Below the pieces are notes generated by a model, which did no database searches, had not been told where the DNA came from, and worked only from the letters and a program-made list of their open reading frames with translations. A DNA stretch of 55,730 nt from assembly GCF_014654615.1 (NCBI RefSeq), contig NZ_BNBB01000036.1:1-55730 (forward strand), in the 5' to 3' direction. The DNA is from Streptosporangium violaceochromogenes. GTDB taxonomy: Bacteria > Actinomycetota > Actinomycetes > Streptosporangiales > Streptosporangiaceae. This document shows positions 16,222-25,225 of this stretch, in pieces (position 1 is the stretch's first letter; each line of letters opens with the position of its first letter). The position numbers and the translations under genes are program-made.

Positions 16222-18033
16222 ATGAAGCGACTAGCAGCGGTAACGGCCTCGCTCGGCCTCGCGGCCGTCACGGCGTGCGCCGGTGGCACCGGAGGCGGCG
16301 CCGCCACGGACGGCGGTGGCGGCCTCTACACCACCGTCGACGCGCTCAAGCCGGGCATCGACGCCAACGCGCCGATCAACCCCTTCAACCCCAAGGGCAA
16401 CGCCTTCCAGGGCTACAACGTCCAGTGGCTCGGCTGGACCAAGAACCACCTCACCGACCCCAACCAGTTCTACCCGGGCGTCGCCAAGAGCTGGGAGATC
16501 GCCCCGGACCAGTCGTCGATCACCATCAGGCTCCATCCGGACGGCAAGTGGTCCGACGGCGCGCCGATCACCAGCGAGGACGTCAAGCTCTCGATCGGCC
16601 TGGCCTACACCCAGGGCGGCACGGCCTACGCCCTGGACCCGAGCGCCTCCGGCACCGCCTCCGACATCAAGGTGATCGACGACAAGACGATCAAGATCAG
16701 TCAGTCGGCGAAGAGCCCGAACTCCACCTTCGTCCGGGGCATCATGGAGACCTTCGTCGTCCCGGCGCACGTCTGGAAGGGCGTGCTGCCCGCCGACTTC
16801 TGGGACAGGCTGAAGGCCACCCGAACCCCCGGCCCCCAGGCCGACGCGGCGCGCGCGGAGATCACCGGCCTGGCCGACAAGGTCATCTCCTTCGCCCCGG
16901 CCAAGGACGTCTCGGCCGGGCCCTTCGTGCTGCAGCGGGTCAACCCGGGCGAGGCGCTGCTGGTGAAGAACCCCTACTTCCACAACGCGGCCAACGTCGC
17001 CCCCAGCCGGGTGAAGATCCTCAACTACACCGGCAACGAGCAGATCTGGAACTACCTGATCGCCGGGAAGCTGGACAGCGCGCCCTTCACCGCCGTCCCG
17101 GCCGACGTGATGAAGCGCATCACCCGCACCCCCGGCAACGCCGTCGTCAGGGGATACTCGCCGGTCGGCAACGCCCTGGGGTTCAACCAGTCGAAGAAGC
17201 CCTACGACAACGTGCACGTCCGCCGCGGGCTGGCCCACCTGATCGACCGCGGGAAGGTCACCAGGATCGCCTCACCGGAGGGCGGCGCCGCCTCGGTGAC
17301 GACCTCGGGCATGCACCGTGAGGCCGCCAAGGCGTGGCTGGGCGACGGGCTCGGCGCGCTCGACCCCTACGCGGCCGACCCCGTCAAGGCCGAGCAGGAG
17401 CTGAAGGCGGGCGGGATGAGAAAGCGGGACGGCAGGTGGGTGATGCCGGACGGCAGCCCGTGGAAGATGACCATCCACGTGCCCGCGTCGTTCTCCGACT
17501 GGCTGGCCGGCGCCAAGGCCGTCACCAGCCAGCTCAACGACGCCGGGATCGACGCCCAGGTGGTCACCACCGCCGACTACCCGCTCTACCTGGAGGAGCT
17601 GACGGCCGGTAAGTACGACGTCGGGTTCTGGCTCGTCGCGCTCGGCCCCGCGCCGTACAACATCTACCAGCGCCTGTACGGCACGGCGAACGGCTGGCAG
17701 CTCTTCGGCGGCACGCTCCGGCACGTCCCGCCGGGCAAGGAGGGCAACTGGATGGGCGGCCCCGAGACCCTCAAGGCCGAGGGGGGCGGCACGGTCAACC
17801 CCGGCGAGCTCACCCTCAAGCTCAACTCGGCCTCCCCGGCCGAGCAGAAGAAGATCGTCGCGACCCTCGCCAGGGTCGCCAACCAGGACCTCCCGGTCAT
17901 CCAGATGTGGGACTACGTCAACACCCAGTTCGTCAACACCACCCGCTTCACCGGTTTCCCGGCCGACGACAGCGACACGCTGCGGCTCAGCTCGGGGGTC
18001 TGGCTCGGCCTCGGCATGATCAAGAAGAGGTAG
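16222..18033 (+). CDS. ABC importer substrate-binding lipoprotein (family 5, peptide/oligosaccharide type)
   Basis: The 603-residue precursor has a lipoprotein signal peptide with lipobox VTAC (Cys19). The mature protein has the family-5 features: PGVAKSWEIAPDQSSITIRL followed by PDGKWSDGAPITSEDVKLSI, and PYDNVHVRRGLAHLIDR in the middle. ATG 16222 has GGAG upstream and puts the signal peptide first; an upstream extension would add a non-signal stretch. It is the first gene of a five-gene importer. The substrate cannot be read from the sequence. Because the following genes handle N-acetylmuramic acid and N-acetylglucosamine, I infer a muropeptide, disaccharide-peptide or amino-sugar ligand. 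Confidence 0.9.
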   Translation: MKRLAAVTASLGLAAVTACAGGTGGGAATDGGGGLYTTVDALKPGIDANAPINPFNPKGNAFQGYNVQWLGWTKNHLTDPNQFYPGVAKSWEIAPDQSSITIRLHPDGKWSDGAPITSEDVKLSIGLAYTQGGTAYALDPSASGTASDIKVIDDKTIKISQSAKSPNSTFVRGIMETFVVPAHVWKGVLPADFWDRLKATRTPGPQADAARAEITGLADKVISFAPAKDVSAGPFVLQRVNPGEALLVKNPYFHNAANVAPSRVKILNYTGNEQIWNYLIAGKLDSAPFTAVPADVMKRITRTPGNAVVRGYSPVGNALGFNQSKKPYDNVHVRRGLAHLIDRGKVTRIASPEGGAASVTTSGMHREAAKAWLGDGLGALDPYAADPVKAEQELKAGGMRKRDGRWVMPDGSPWKMTIHVPASFSDWLAGAKAVTSQLNDAGIDAQVVTTADYPLYLEELTAGKYDVGFWLVALGPAPYNIYQRLYGTANGWQLFGGTLRHVPPGKEGNWMGGPETLKAEGGGTVNPGELTLKLNSASPAEQKKIVATLARVANQDLPVIQMWDYVNTQFVNTTRFTGFPADDSDTLRLSSGVWLGLGMIKKR

Positions 18034-18036
18034 CCC

Positions 18037-19047
18037 ATGACGGTCATCGCCCGGAGACTCGGGGGCCATCTCGCCCGCGGGCTCGTCATGATCCTGGTGG
18101 TCACCACGATCAGCTTCGTGATCATCAGAAACATCCCCGGCGACCCCCTGCTCGCCCGCTACGAGAAGCTGATCGAGCAGGGCATGTCGCCGGAGCAGGC
18201 CGAACGCGCCACCGCCGTGCTGTACGGGTTCATGCCGAGCGGCTCCCTGTGGGAGCAGTACCTCGACTACATGTCGGGCCTGTTCCGCCTCGACCTCGGC
18301 CAGTCGGTCAGCATGCCCGGCGCGCAGGTCACCGACGTGCTCGCCTCGGCGGCGAAGTGGACCGTCCTGCCGGTCCTGGTGGGCACCCTGCTGAGCTTCC
18401 TGGTCGGCGTCACCATGGGCGTCTACGCGGCGATCAGGCGCTCGGGCAAGCTGGGAGACGTCCTGGCCGTGTCGGGCTCGCTTCTGCACGGCCTGCCGCA
18501 GTACGTCCTCGCGCTGCTGCTGAGCGCGATCTTCACGACCCTGCTGCCGATCCTCTCCTCGGGCGGGACGGCGGACATCATGGTCGAGCCCGGGTTCAAC
18601 GCCGCCTACATCGGCTCGCTGATCGAACACGCCACACTGCCGATCGCGACCTACGCGCTGGCCTCCTACGGGGGCTGGATCCTGGCGATGAAGTCCAGCG
18701 TGGTGACCGTGCTCGGCGACGACTTCATCCTCGCCGCCGAACTGCGCGGGCTCAGGCGCGGGACCGTCTTCCGCTACGTGGCCCGCAACGCGATCCTGCC
18801 GCTGTTCACCATCCTCGCGCTCTCGCTGGGCCTGCTCTTCGGCGGCGCGATCTTCATCGAGCGGATCTTCAACTATCCGGGGCTGGGGCTGCTGCTCATC
18901 GACAGCATCACCAACCGCGACTACGCGCTGATGGGCGGGGCGTTCCTGCTCATCACGGTGGCGATCGTCATCGCCAACATCGCGGCGGACATGCTCTACA
19001 CCGCGATCGACCCGCGGGTGCGCTCGGGAGAGGGAGGCGCCGCATGA
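18037..19047 (+). CDS. ABC importer permease 1 (DppB type)
   Basis: The 336-residue membrane protein has the N-terminal helix and long external segment of DppB/OppB permeases (VTTISFVIIRNIPGDPLLAR) and the C-terminal core with EAA-like loop AAELRGLRRGTVFRYVARNA that contacts the ATPases. It starts three bases after the binding-protein stop, so the genes are cotranscribed. The FNYPGLGLLLIDSI segment near the C terminus is typical of this family. Confidence 0.9.
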   Translation: MTVIARRLGGHLARGLVMILVVTTISFVIIRNIPGDPLLARYEKLIEQGMSPEQAERATAVLYGFMPSGSLWEQYLDYMSGLFRLDLGQSVSMPGAQVTDVLASAAKWTVLPVLVGTLLSFLVGVTMGVYAAIRRSGKLGDVLAVSGSLLHGLPQYVLALLLSAIFTTLLPILSSGGTADIMVEPGFNAAYIGSLIEHATLPIATYALASYGGWILAMKSSVVTVLGDDFILAAELRGLRRGTVFRYVARNAILPLFTILALSLGLLFGGAIFIERIFNYPGLGLLLIDSITNRDYALMGGAFLLITVAIVIANIAADMLYTAIDPRVRSGEGGAA

Positions 19048-19123
19048 CCGGCCACGTGATCGGACACCACGGGACGGCCGGCGGGGGACGCCTCCCCGTC
19101 ACGACGGGGGGAGAGGAGGCCCG

Positions 19124-20026
19124 ATGACCGCACCGACCATCGCCGCGGGCGGCGCCCGTGCCACACTCCGGCGCAACTTCTGGAGGGGCGTCTGGCGGGT
19201 GCTCAGGCGCAAGCCCAGCCGGATGCTGGGCGTGGCCATCATGATCCTGTTCACGCTCATGGGCGTCCTCGGCCCGATGCTCTACCCCGAGCGGCTGCCA
19301 CGCGACGACAACGCCCTGTACGGCCCGCCGAGCTGGGCCCACCCCTTCGGCACCGACTTCGAGGGCACCGACGTGCTCGCGCTGGTGATCACCGGCTCGC
19401 GCTACGTCCTGCTGACCGGCCTGGTCACCGCCGTCATCACCGTCGCCCTCGGCACCGGGATCGGGCTGTTCGCCGGGTTCAGGCGCGGGCGCTGGGACAG
19501 CGTGCTCATGCGGATCACCGACATGAAGCTGACCATCCCCGGCCTGCCGCTGCTGCTGGTGCTGTCCACCGTGTGGAAGTTCAGCAGCCCGCTGGCGATG
19601 GGCCTGGTGCTCGGGCTCCTGGGCTGGGGCGGGGTCGCCAGGGCCGTACGGGCCCAGACCCTCTCCCTGCGCGAGCGCGGTTTCATCGAGGCCGCCCGCG
19701 GCCTGGGCCTGTCCACCCCCCACATCATCGGCAGGGAACTGCTGCCCGGGATGGCACCCTTCATCGCGATGAACATGCTCATCGCGGTGACCGGCGCGGT
19801 CTACGCGCAGGTCGGCCTCTTCTTCCTGGGCGTGCTGCCCTTCGAGGCCAACAACTGGGGCGTGATGCTCAACCTCGCGGTGTTCGGGGGCGGCGCGCTG
19901 ACCACGACCGCGGCGCTGCCGTACCTGCTGGCGCCGCTGCTGGCGATCCTGCTGCTCACCCTCGGCATCGTGCTCGTCGTCGACGCCATGGACGAGATCT
20001 TCAACCCTCGGCTGCGTGAGGAGTAA
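19124..20026 (+). CDS. ABC importer permease 2 (DppC type)
   Basis: The 300-residue membrane protein pairs with the DppB-type subunit. Typical are the N-terminal FWRGVWRVLRRKPSRMLGVA cytoplasmic tail, HPFGTDFEGTDVLALVITGS before the core, and the EAA loop FIEAARGLGLSTPHIIGREL. ATG 19124 has GAGAGGAGG upstream. The 76-base gap after the first permease gene shows no separate gene. Confidence 0.9.
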   Translation: MTAPTIAAGGARATLRRNFWRGVWRVLRRKPSRMLGVAIMILFTLMGVLGPMLYPERLPRDDNALYGPPSWAHPFGTDFEGTDVLALVITGSRYVLLTGLVTAVITVALGTGIGLFAGFRRGRWDSVLMRITDMKLTIPGLPLLLVLSTVWKFSSPLAMGLVLGLLGWGGVARAVRAQTLSLRERGFIEAARGLGLSTPHIIGRELLPGMAPFIAMNMLIAVTGAVYAQVGLFFLGVLPFEANNWGVMLNLAVFGGGALTTTAALPYLLAPLLAILLLTLGIVLVVDAMDEIFNPRLREE

Positions 20027-20029
20027 AGG

Positions 20030-21103
20030 ATGGTCATGACCTCCGTGAAGGCACCCGCGACCTCCGGGCGGAGGGCGCCGGGGGTGCGCGTCAGCGGCCT
20101 GTCCGTCGTCTACCGGACGCCGGCGGGGGAGCTTCCCGCCGTCTCCGGCGTCGACCTGGAACTCGTGCCCGGCTCGATCACCGGAGTGGTCGGCGAGTCC
20201 GGCTCCGGCAAGTCCACCCTGGCGCTGTCGCTGCTCAACGCGGTCCAGCCGCCGGGCAGGATCAGCGCGGGCAGCGTGGAGATCGACGGCCTCGGCGACG
20301 TCGTGCGGCTGCGGGGGGAGGAACTGCGCAAGGCCAGGGGACGGCACATCGGCTACGTCTTCCAGGCCGCCCAGAACTCCCTCAACCCGCTGAAGACGGT
20401 CGGCAAGCAGCTTCTCGACCTGGGCCGCTCACACGACGTCGCCGACCTGCGCGCGCTGGTGAGGGACGCCAGGGACCTGCTCGGCCGGATGGGCATGGAC
20501 GGCGCCCGCGTCCTCGACTCCCACCAGCACGAGCTGTCGGGCGGCATGCGCCAGCGGGTCGGCATCATGCTCGCGCTCGTGCTCAACGCCCACCTGGTGG
20601 TTCTGGACGAACCCACGACCGCGCTCGACATGATCACACAGGCGAACATCCTGCGGATCGTCCGCGAGGTCCACGAGGAGCGCGGGCTCACCACGCTCGT
20701 CATCACCCACGACCTCGGCGTGGTGGCCGAGATCGCCGACCGGCTCGCCGTGATGTACGGCGGGCGCGTCGTCGAGCAGGGCCCGACCCGGCAGGTGCTG
20801 GGCGCCCCCCGGCACCCCTACACCCAGGGGCTGCTTCGGGCCATCCCCCGCCTGGTCGGCGACATCGACGAGGCCAGGGCCCTGCCGGGGCGGCCGCCGA
20901 CGCTCGGCACGATCCCGGCGACGGGGTGCGTCTTCCGCGAGCGCTGCCCGCTGCGGGCGGAGATCTGCGCGACCGCCGAGCCGCGGGCGATCTCCCTGGG
21001 TGAGTCGATCGTGGCCTGCCACGTGGCGGAGGCGGGCGCAGGACCGGAAGGACGGACGCGGCAGGCCGCCGAGGCGCGGAAGGCACGGGAGGAGCACACG
21101 TGA
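20030..21103 (+). CDS. ABC importer ATPase 1 (DppD type)
   Basis: The 357-residue ATPase has the Walker A GESGSGKST near residues 55-63, the signature LSGGMRQRV, Walker B VVLDEPTTALD and the switch His in ITHDLG. The C-terminal oligopeptide-type extension with the Cys motif (GCVFRERCPLRAEIC) is present. It lies four bases after the DppC-type gene and overlaps the next ATPase gene by four bases. A second ATG six bases downstream is an alternative start. Confidence 0.9.
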   Translation: MVMTSVKAPATSGRRAPGVRVSGLSVVYRTPAGELPAVSGVDLELVPGSITGVVGESGSGKSTLALSLLNAVQPPGRISAGSVEIDGLGDVVRLRGEELRKARGRHIGYVFQAAQNSLNPLKTVGKQLLDLGRSHDVADLRALVRDARDLLGRMGMDGARVLDSHQHELSGGMRQRVGIMLALVLNAHLVVLDEPTTALDMITQANILRIVREVHEERGLTTLVITHDLGVVAEIADRLAVMYGGRVVEQGPTRQVLGAPRHPYTQGLLRAIPRLVGDIDEARALPGRPPTLGTIPATGCVFRERCPLRAEICATAEPRAISLGESIVACHVAEAGAGPEGRTRQAAEARKAREEHT

Positions 21104-22110
21104 TCACAGGCAGGAACGTCACCAAGACCTTCCGGCAGCGGGGCGGCGTGCTCTCCGGCCGGGAGGTGACGGCGCTGCGCGGCGTCGACTTCGCCATCGG
21201 CAGGGGAGGGGCGGCCTCGTTCATCGGCGAGTCCGGCTGCGGCAAGACGACGCTCGGCCGGATCATCGCCGGGCTTGAGGAGCACGACACGGGGGAGATC
21301 GTCATCGACGGCGTCCCCATGTCCTCGCTCAGGCCCCGGCAGCGGCAGCCGTACTTCCGCCGCATCCAGCTGATCCACCAGGATCCCTACTCGGCGCTCA
21401 ACCCGACCCGCACGGTGCACCAGACCCTGGACGCGCCGCTGACCCTGCGCGCCCGGCAGACCCGCCGCCCGCGCTCCTGGGTGGACGAGCGCGCCGAGGA
21501 ACTGCTGACGCTGGTCGGGCTCGACCCGGGCTATGTGCTGCCGCGCTACCCGCATCAGCTCTCCGGCGGCATGCGCCAGCGGGTCGTCATCGCCCGCGCG
21601 CTCACCGTGGATCCGGAGATGCTCGTCGCCGACGAGGCCGTCTCCATGATCGACGTGTCGCTGCGGCTGGGCATCCTGGCGCTGCTGAAGGACCTGCGCG
21701 AGCGGCTGGGGGTGAGCGTGCTGTTCATCACCCACGACGTCGCCACCGCCCGCTACATCGGCGAGGACGGCGAGCTCTACGTCATCTACCGCGGGCAGGT
21801 CGTCGAGCGGGGGCCGGTGGAGACGGTCATCTCCGCGCCGGTCCACCCCTACACCCAGTCGCTGCTGTCGGCCATCCCCGTGCTGCACGGCCTGGAACGG
21901 CCCGGTGAGCAGCCGGTGCTGCCGACCGAGGCGCTCGACGAGAGCCGCCCCGACGCGGGCTGCCTGTTCGCGCGGCGCTGCCCGTTCCGCACCGGACGCT
22001 GCGAGGCCGAGCGCCCGGTGCTCGGCCACGGAGGGGACACCCCCCAGTGGCACGCCTGCCATCACCCCGAGCGCCGCAGCGTCGTGGCGGTGCCGATCGG
22101 GCGAAGGTGA
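21100..22110 (+). CDS. ABC importer ATPase 2 (DppF type)
   Basis: The 336-residue ATPase has Walker A GESGCGKTT, signature LSGGMRQRV and Walker B MLVADEAVSMID, plus the C-terminal GCLFARRCPFRTGRC cysteine cluster of oligopeptide transporters. In Walker B the usual EPTSALD reads EAVSMID; the catalytic Glu is kept. The GTG start overlaps the previous stop as GTGA, and its own stop overlaps the acetyltransferase start in the same way, so expression is coupled. Confidence 0.9.
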   Translation: MITGRNVTKTFRQRGGVLSGREVTALRGVDFAIGRGGAASFIGESGCGKTTLGRIIAGLEEHDTGEIVIDGVPMSSLRPRQRQPYFRRIQLIHQDPYSALNPTRTVHQTLDAPLTLRARQTRRPRSWVDERAEELLTLVGLDPGYVLPRYPHQLSGGMRQRVVIARALTVDPEMLVADEAVSMIDVSLRLGILALLKDLRERLGVSVLFITHDVATARYIGEDGELYVIYRGQVVERGPVETVISAPVHPYTQSLLSAIPVLHGLERPGEQPVLPTEALDESRPDAGCLFARRCPFRTGRCEAERPVLGHGGDTPQWHACHHPERRSVVAVPIGRR

Positions 22111-22985
22111 CCGCGATGGCGCGGATCCGCGAGGCCGCCGCCGCGGACATGGCGGCGATCGGGGAGATCGCCCGGTCCGCGCTGACCCTGGACGCCGCGC
22201 AGGCCCGGCCGCTGGTGATGCGCCTGGCCCAGCCGCCCCCGCGCCGCCGGTGGAGGGCGCTGGTGAGCGGCGACCTCGACGCCGTGCTGTTCGCCTCGAT
22301 GTCGGAGCGTGAGGCGGCCGTCGGGCACGTCGACCTGCTCGCCGTGGCACCCGGCTCCCGGGGGCGGGGCCGGGGACGGGCGCTGGTCGCCGCGGCCGAG
22401 GAATGGCTGCGTGAGGAGGGGGCCGGGCAGGTCCGCCTCGCGGGCAACCCGCCCTGCTACGCCTGGCCGGGTGTCGACGTCCGCTACACCCCGGCGGCCT
22501 GCTTGGCCGAGAGCCTCGGCTACGAACGGTACGAGACCGCCTGGAACATGACCGTCGACCCCGCCGCCGACCTGTCCACCCGGGCCGATCTCGCGCGGCT
22601 GGCGGACAGGGGCGTCACCGTGCGCGCGGCCGCCCCCGGCGACCGGGAGGCCGTGGCCGCCTTCGTCGAGGAGCACTGGAACGGAAGGTGGGCCTGGGAG
22701 GCCGAGCAGGCGACCGGCTGCCACTACGCCGTGCGGGGCGGTGAGATCCTCGGCTTCGCCGCCTGGGGTGCCCGGCCCGCCTGGTTCGGCCCGATGGGCA
22801 CCGCCCCGGCCGCGCGCGGGCTCGGCGTCGGCCGGGTGCTGCTGCGCCGCTGCCTGGCCGAGCAGAGGGAGGCGGGCCTGACGAGCCCGCAGATCTCCTG
22901 GGTGGGGCCGCTCGGCTTCTACTCCCGGACGGTCGGCGCGTGCGCCGAACGGGTCTTCTGGCTCTACCGCAAAGATCTGGGGTAG
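22107..22985 (+). CDS. Two-domain GNAT-family N-acetyltransferase
   Basis: The 292-residue protein has two GNAT halves: residues 1-150 with the acetyl-CoA loop APGSRGRGRGRALV, and 180-292 with RGLGVGRVLLRRCLAEQREA. The start is GTG inside the importer ATPase stop (GTGA), so it belongs to the importer operon. Substrate unknown. In this context it might acetylate a glucosamine or an amino group of a peptidoglycan fragment, but the sequence does not show this. Confidence 0.8.
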   Translation: MTAMARIREAAAADMAAIGEIARSALTLDAAQARPLVMRLAQPPPRRRWRALVSGDLDAVLFASMSEREAAVGHVDLLAVAPGSRGRGRGRALVAAAEEWLREEGAGQVRLAGNPPCYAWPGVDVRYTPAACLAESLGYERYETAWNMTVDPAADLSTRADLARLADRGVTVRAAAPGDREAVAAFVEEHWNGRWAWEAEQATGCHYAVRGGEILGFAAWGARPAWFGPMGTAPAARGLGVGRVLLRRCLAEQREAGLTSPQISWVGPLGFYSRTVGACAERVFWLYRKDLG

Positions 22986-23052
22986 GGGCACGGCGCCGCC
23001 GTCCCGCCCCCTTCGCGGGGGACCGGGGCCGGTGCGGAGCGCCTCCACCTGT

Positions 23053-23097
23053 TAGAAGATTATTTTCATATAGAGCAACTATTGTGAAATTTAGCAA
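23053..23097 (+). promoter_or_regulatory. AT-rich promoter/operator region before murQ
   Basis: An AT-rich islet of about 45 bases in otherwise 75% GC DNA. It carries an imperfect dyad GAAGATTATTTTC (23055-23067) and GTGAAATTTAGC (23084-23095). These resemble the GAAA/TTTC half-sites common in RpiR-family operators. It ends about 12 bases before the murQ start. Confidence 0.4.
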
Positions 23098-23108
23098 CCT
23101 GGAACGAC

Positions 23109-24029
23109 ATGATTGATCCACTCGCCGAACTGCCCACCGAGCAGAGCGATCCCCGCTACAGCCGGATCGACCGCCTTCCCACCGAGGAGGTCGCCCGGCT
23201 GATGAACGCGGCCGACGCCACCGTGCCCGCGGCGGTCGCCACGGCGATCCCGGCGATCTCCGCCGCGGTCGACGCCGTCGTGGCCCGGATGCGGGAGGGG
23301 GGACGCCTGCTGTACGTCGGCGCCGGGACGTCGGGCCGCCTGGCCGTACTGGACGCCTCCGAGTGCCCGCCGACCTTCGGCACCGATCCGGAGACGGTAC
23401 AGGGCATCATCGCCGGGGGAGAGCCGGCGCTGACCCGCTCGGTCGAGGGCGCCGAGGACGACGCCGCCGCGGGGGCCGCCGTGCTCGCCGCCCGCGGGGT
23501 GGGCGCGACGGACTCCGTGGTGGGGGTCTCCGCCAGCGGCCGGGCCCCGTTCGTGCTCGGCGCGCTCGCCGAGGCCGCCCGCCGGGGCGCGCTGACCGTG
23601 TCGGTCTCCTGTAACGCGGGCACCCCTCTCTCCCGGGCCGCGCTGCACCCGATCGAGGTCATCGTCGGCCCCGAGGTGGTGACCGGCTCGACCCGTCTCA
23701 AGGCGGGGACCGCCCAGAAACTGATCCTCAACATGATCTCCACGATCGCGATGGTCAGGCTGGGCCGGACGTACGGCAACAGCATGATCGAGATGTCGGC
23801 GATGAACTCCAAGCTCGCCGGGCGGGCGACGCGGATGGTCAGCGCCATCACCGGCGTGAGCCCGTCCGTCGCCCGGCCCGCCCTGGAGTCGGCCGGGTGG
23901 CACGTGAAGATCGCGGTGCTGATGATCGAGCAAGGTCTCGGTCCGGAGGACGCCCGCGCCCTGCTGCACGGCCACGGCGGCGACCTGGAGACGGCACGGG
24001 TGGTGGGGTGGTCCGGGGCGCCGGGGTGA
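23109..24029 (+). CDS. murQ: N-acetylmuramic acid 6-phosphate etherase
   Basis: The 306-residue SIS-domain enzyme cleaves the lactyl ether of MurNAc-6-phosphate to GlcNAc-6-phosphate and D-lactate. The family motif GAGTSGRLAVLDASECPPTF (71-90) contains Glu85, and SVEGAEDD contains Glu116. These match the catalytic Glu83 and Glu114 of the E. coli enzyme. Length is that of typical MurQ. ATG has no strong Shine-Dalgarno sequence but follows an AT-rich promoter region. The next gene starts inside its stop codon. Confidence 0.95.
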   Translation: MIDPLAELPTEQSDPRYSRIDRLPTEEVARLMNAADATVPAAVATAIPAISAAVDAVVARMREGGRLLYVGAGTSGRLAVLDASECPPTFGTDPETVQGIIAGGEPALTRSVEGAEDDAAAGAAVLAARGVGATDSVVGVSASGRAPFVLGALAEAARRGALTVSVSCNAGTPLSRAALHPIEVIVGPEVVTGSTRLKAGTAQKLILNMISTIAMVRLGRTYGNSMIEMSAMNSKLAGRATRMVSAITGVSPSVARPALESAGWHVKIAVLMIEQGLGPEDARALLHGHGGDLETARVVGWSGAPG

Positions 24030-25177
24030 TCGGCGCCGGCGGCGCCGGCGGGGCCGGCGGGCTCCGAAGGACCGGCAGGAGCGAGACGACCGGGATGACC
24101 GGGAGAGGCGAAGGGGGCGCCGGAGCCGGACGGCTGGCCGGCGTGCTGGCCGCGGCCGTGCCGGACGTGTGCTCGGCGGCGGTCGCCCTGATCGCCGTCG
24201 GCGGGACCACGGTGGCCGCCGGGGCGGTGGGGGAGCTCGTGCGGTACGCCGGCCCCTCAGGGGCGCTCGCGGCCCGTCGCCCGCCCGTCCGCCCCGACTC
24301 GATCTTCGATCTGGCCTCCCTCACCAAGCTCTTCACCACCGTCGTCGTGCTGTCGCTGGCGGAGGAGGGCCGGCTCGGCCTGGACGAGCCGGTCACGACC
24401 TGGCTGCCCGCCGGGCCCGCGGAGGTCACCCCGCGGCACCTGCTCACCCACACCGCGGGGCTGCCGGCGAGCCGCCGGGCCCACGAGGAGATCCCCGGCG
24501 ACGGCCAGGAGGTCCACGCCGCCCGCATGGCCCGCGTCGTCTCGACGCCGCCGTCACGCCCGCCCGGCGGGGCGCACCTCTACTCCGACGTCGGCATGAT
24601 CGTGATGGGCCGGGTGGCGGAGGCCGCCGGGGGAGCCCCCCTCGACGAACTGCTGCGCGCCCGCGTCACCGGGCCGCTCGGCCTGCGCGACACCGGATAC
24701 CGCCCGGCGCGACCGCTGCTGCCCAGGATCGCCGCCACCGAGTACCGGCCCGAGCGCCCCGGCCCCGGGTGCGTGCGCGGCGAGGTCCACGACGAGACCG
24801 CCCACGGCCTGGGCGGGGTCGCCGGGCACGCCGGCGTCTTCTCCACGGCCGGTGACGTGCTGCGCTTCGCCGAGGCGCTGCGCCGGGGAGGGGCGCCGAT
24901 CCTGCGCCCCGAGACGGTCGCGGAGATGACGCGCGACCAGGGGGCCGAGGGCGCGGCGTTCGGCCAGGGGCTGGGCGTGCGCGTCGACGACCCCGCCCTG
25001 GGCCCGCCGGCCGGAGGCTACGGCCACTCCGGTTTCACCGGCACCTCCGTCGTCGTGGTTCCCGGGCGCCGTCTGACCTTCGTGCTGCTGACCAACAACG
25101 TGCACCCCCTCAGGGGCCGCCCGGGCATTCGTGACCTGCGGCACGCCGTCGCGGACGAGGCCCTGCGCCTGTCCTGA
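24026..25177 (+). CDS. Serine hydrolase of the YbbE/AmiE type (beta-lactamase fold)
   Basis: The 383-residue protein has the class C-like triad: Ser98-L-T-Lys101, Tyr186-S-D188 and His334-S-G. The stretch VHDETAHGLGGVAGHAGVFS (255-273) is a hallmark of the group containing Bacillus YbbE (AmiE), an N-acetylmuramyl-L-alanine amidase encoded with murQ and nagZ. Here it would release the peptide from MurNAc. GTG 24026 overlaps the murQ stop as GTGA. The first 40 residues are Gly-rich and do not form a signal peptide, so a cytosolic location is likely; ATG 24095 is an alternative start. A D-Ala-D-Ala peptidase or esterase role cannot be excluded. Confidence 0.8.
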   Translation: MIGAGGAGGAGGLRRTGRSETTGMTGRGEGGAGAGRLAGVLAAAVPDVCSAAVALIAVGGTTVAAGAVGELVRYAGPSGALAARRPPVRPDSIFDLASLTKLFTTVVVLSLAEEGRLGLDEPVTTWLPAGPAEVTPRHLLTHTAGLPASRRAHEEIPGDGQEVHAARMARVVSTPPSRPPGGAHLYSDVGMIVMGRVAEAAGGAPLDELLRARVTGPLGLRDTGYRPARPLLPRIAATEYRPERPGPGCVRGEVHDETAHGLGGVAGHAGVFSTAGDVLRFAEALRRGGAPILRPETVAEMTRDQGAEGAAFGQGLGVRVDDPALGPPAGGYGHSGFTGTSVVVVPGRRLTFVLLTNNVHPLRGRPGIRDLRHAVADEALRLS

Positions 25178-25225
25178 CGGGGCCGGCCCCGCCCGCGGGC
25201 CCTCACCCGGGCGAGGCCGGTCTTG

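Noticed and set aside
19048..19123. Short frame between the two importer permease genes
   Set aside because: Only about 25 codons, no ribosome-binding site; treated as spacer.
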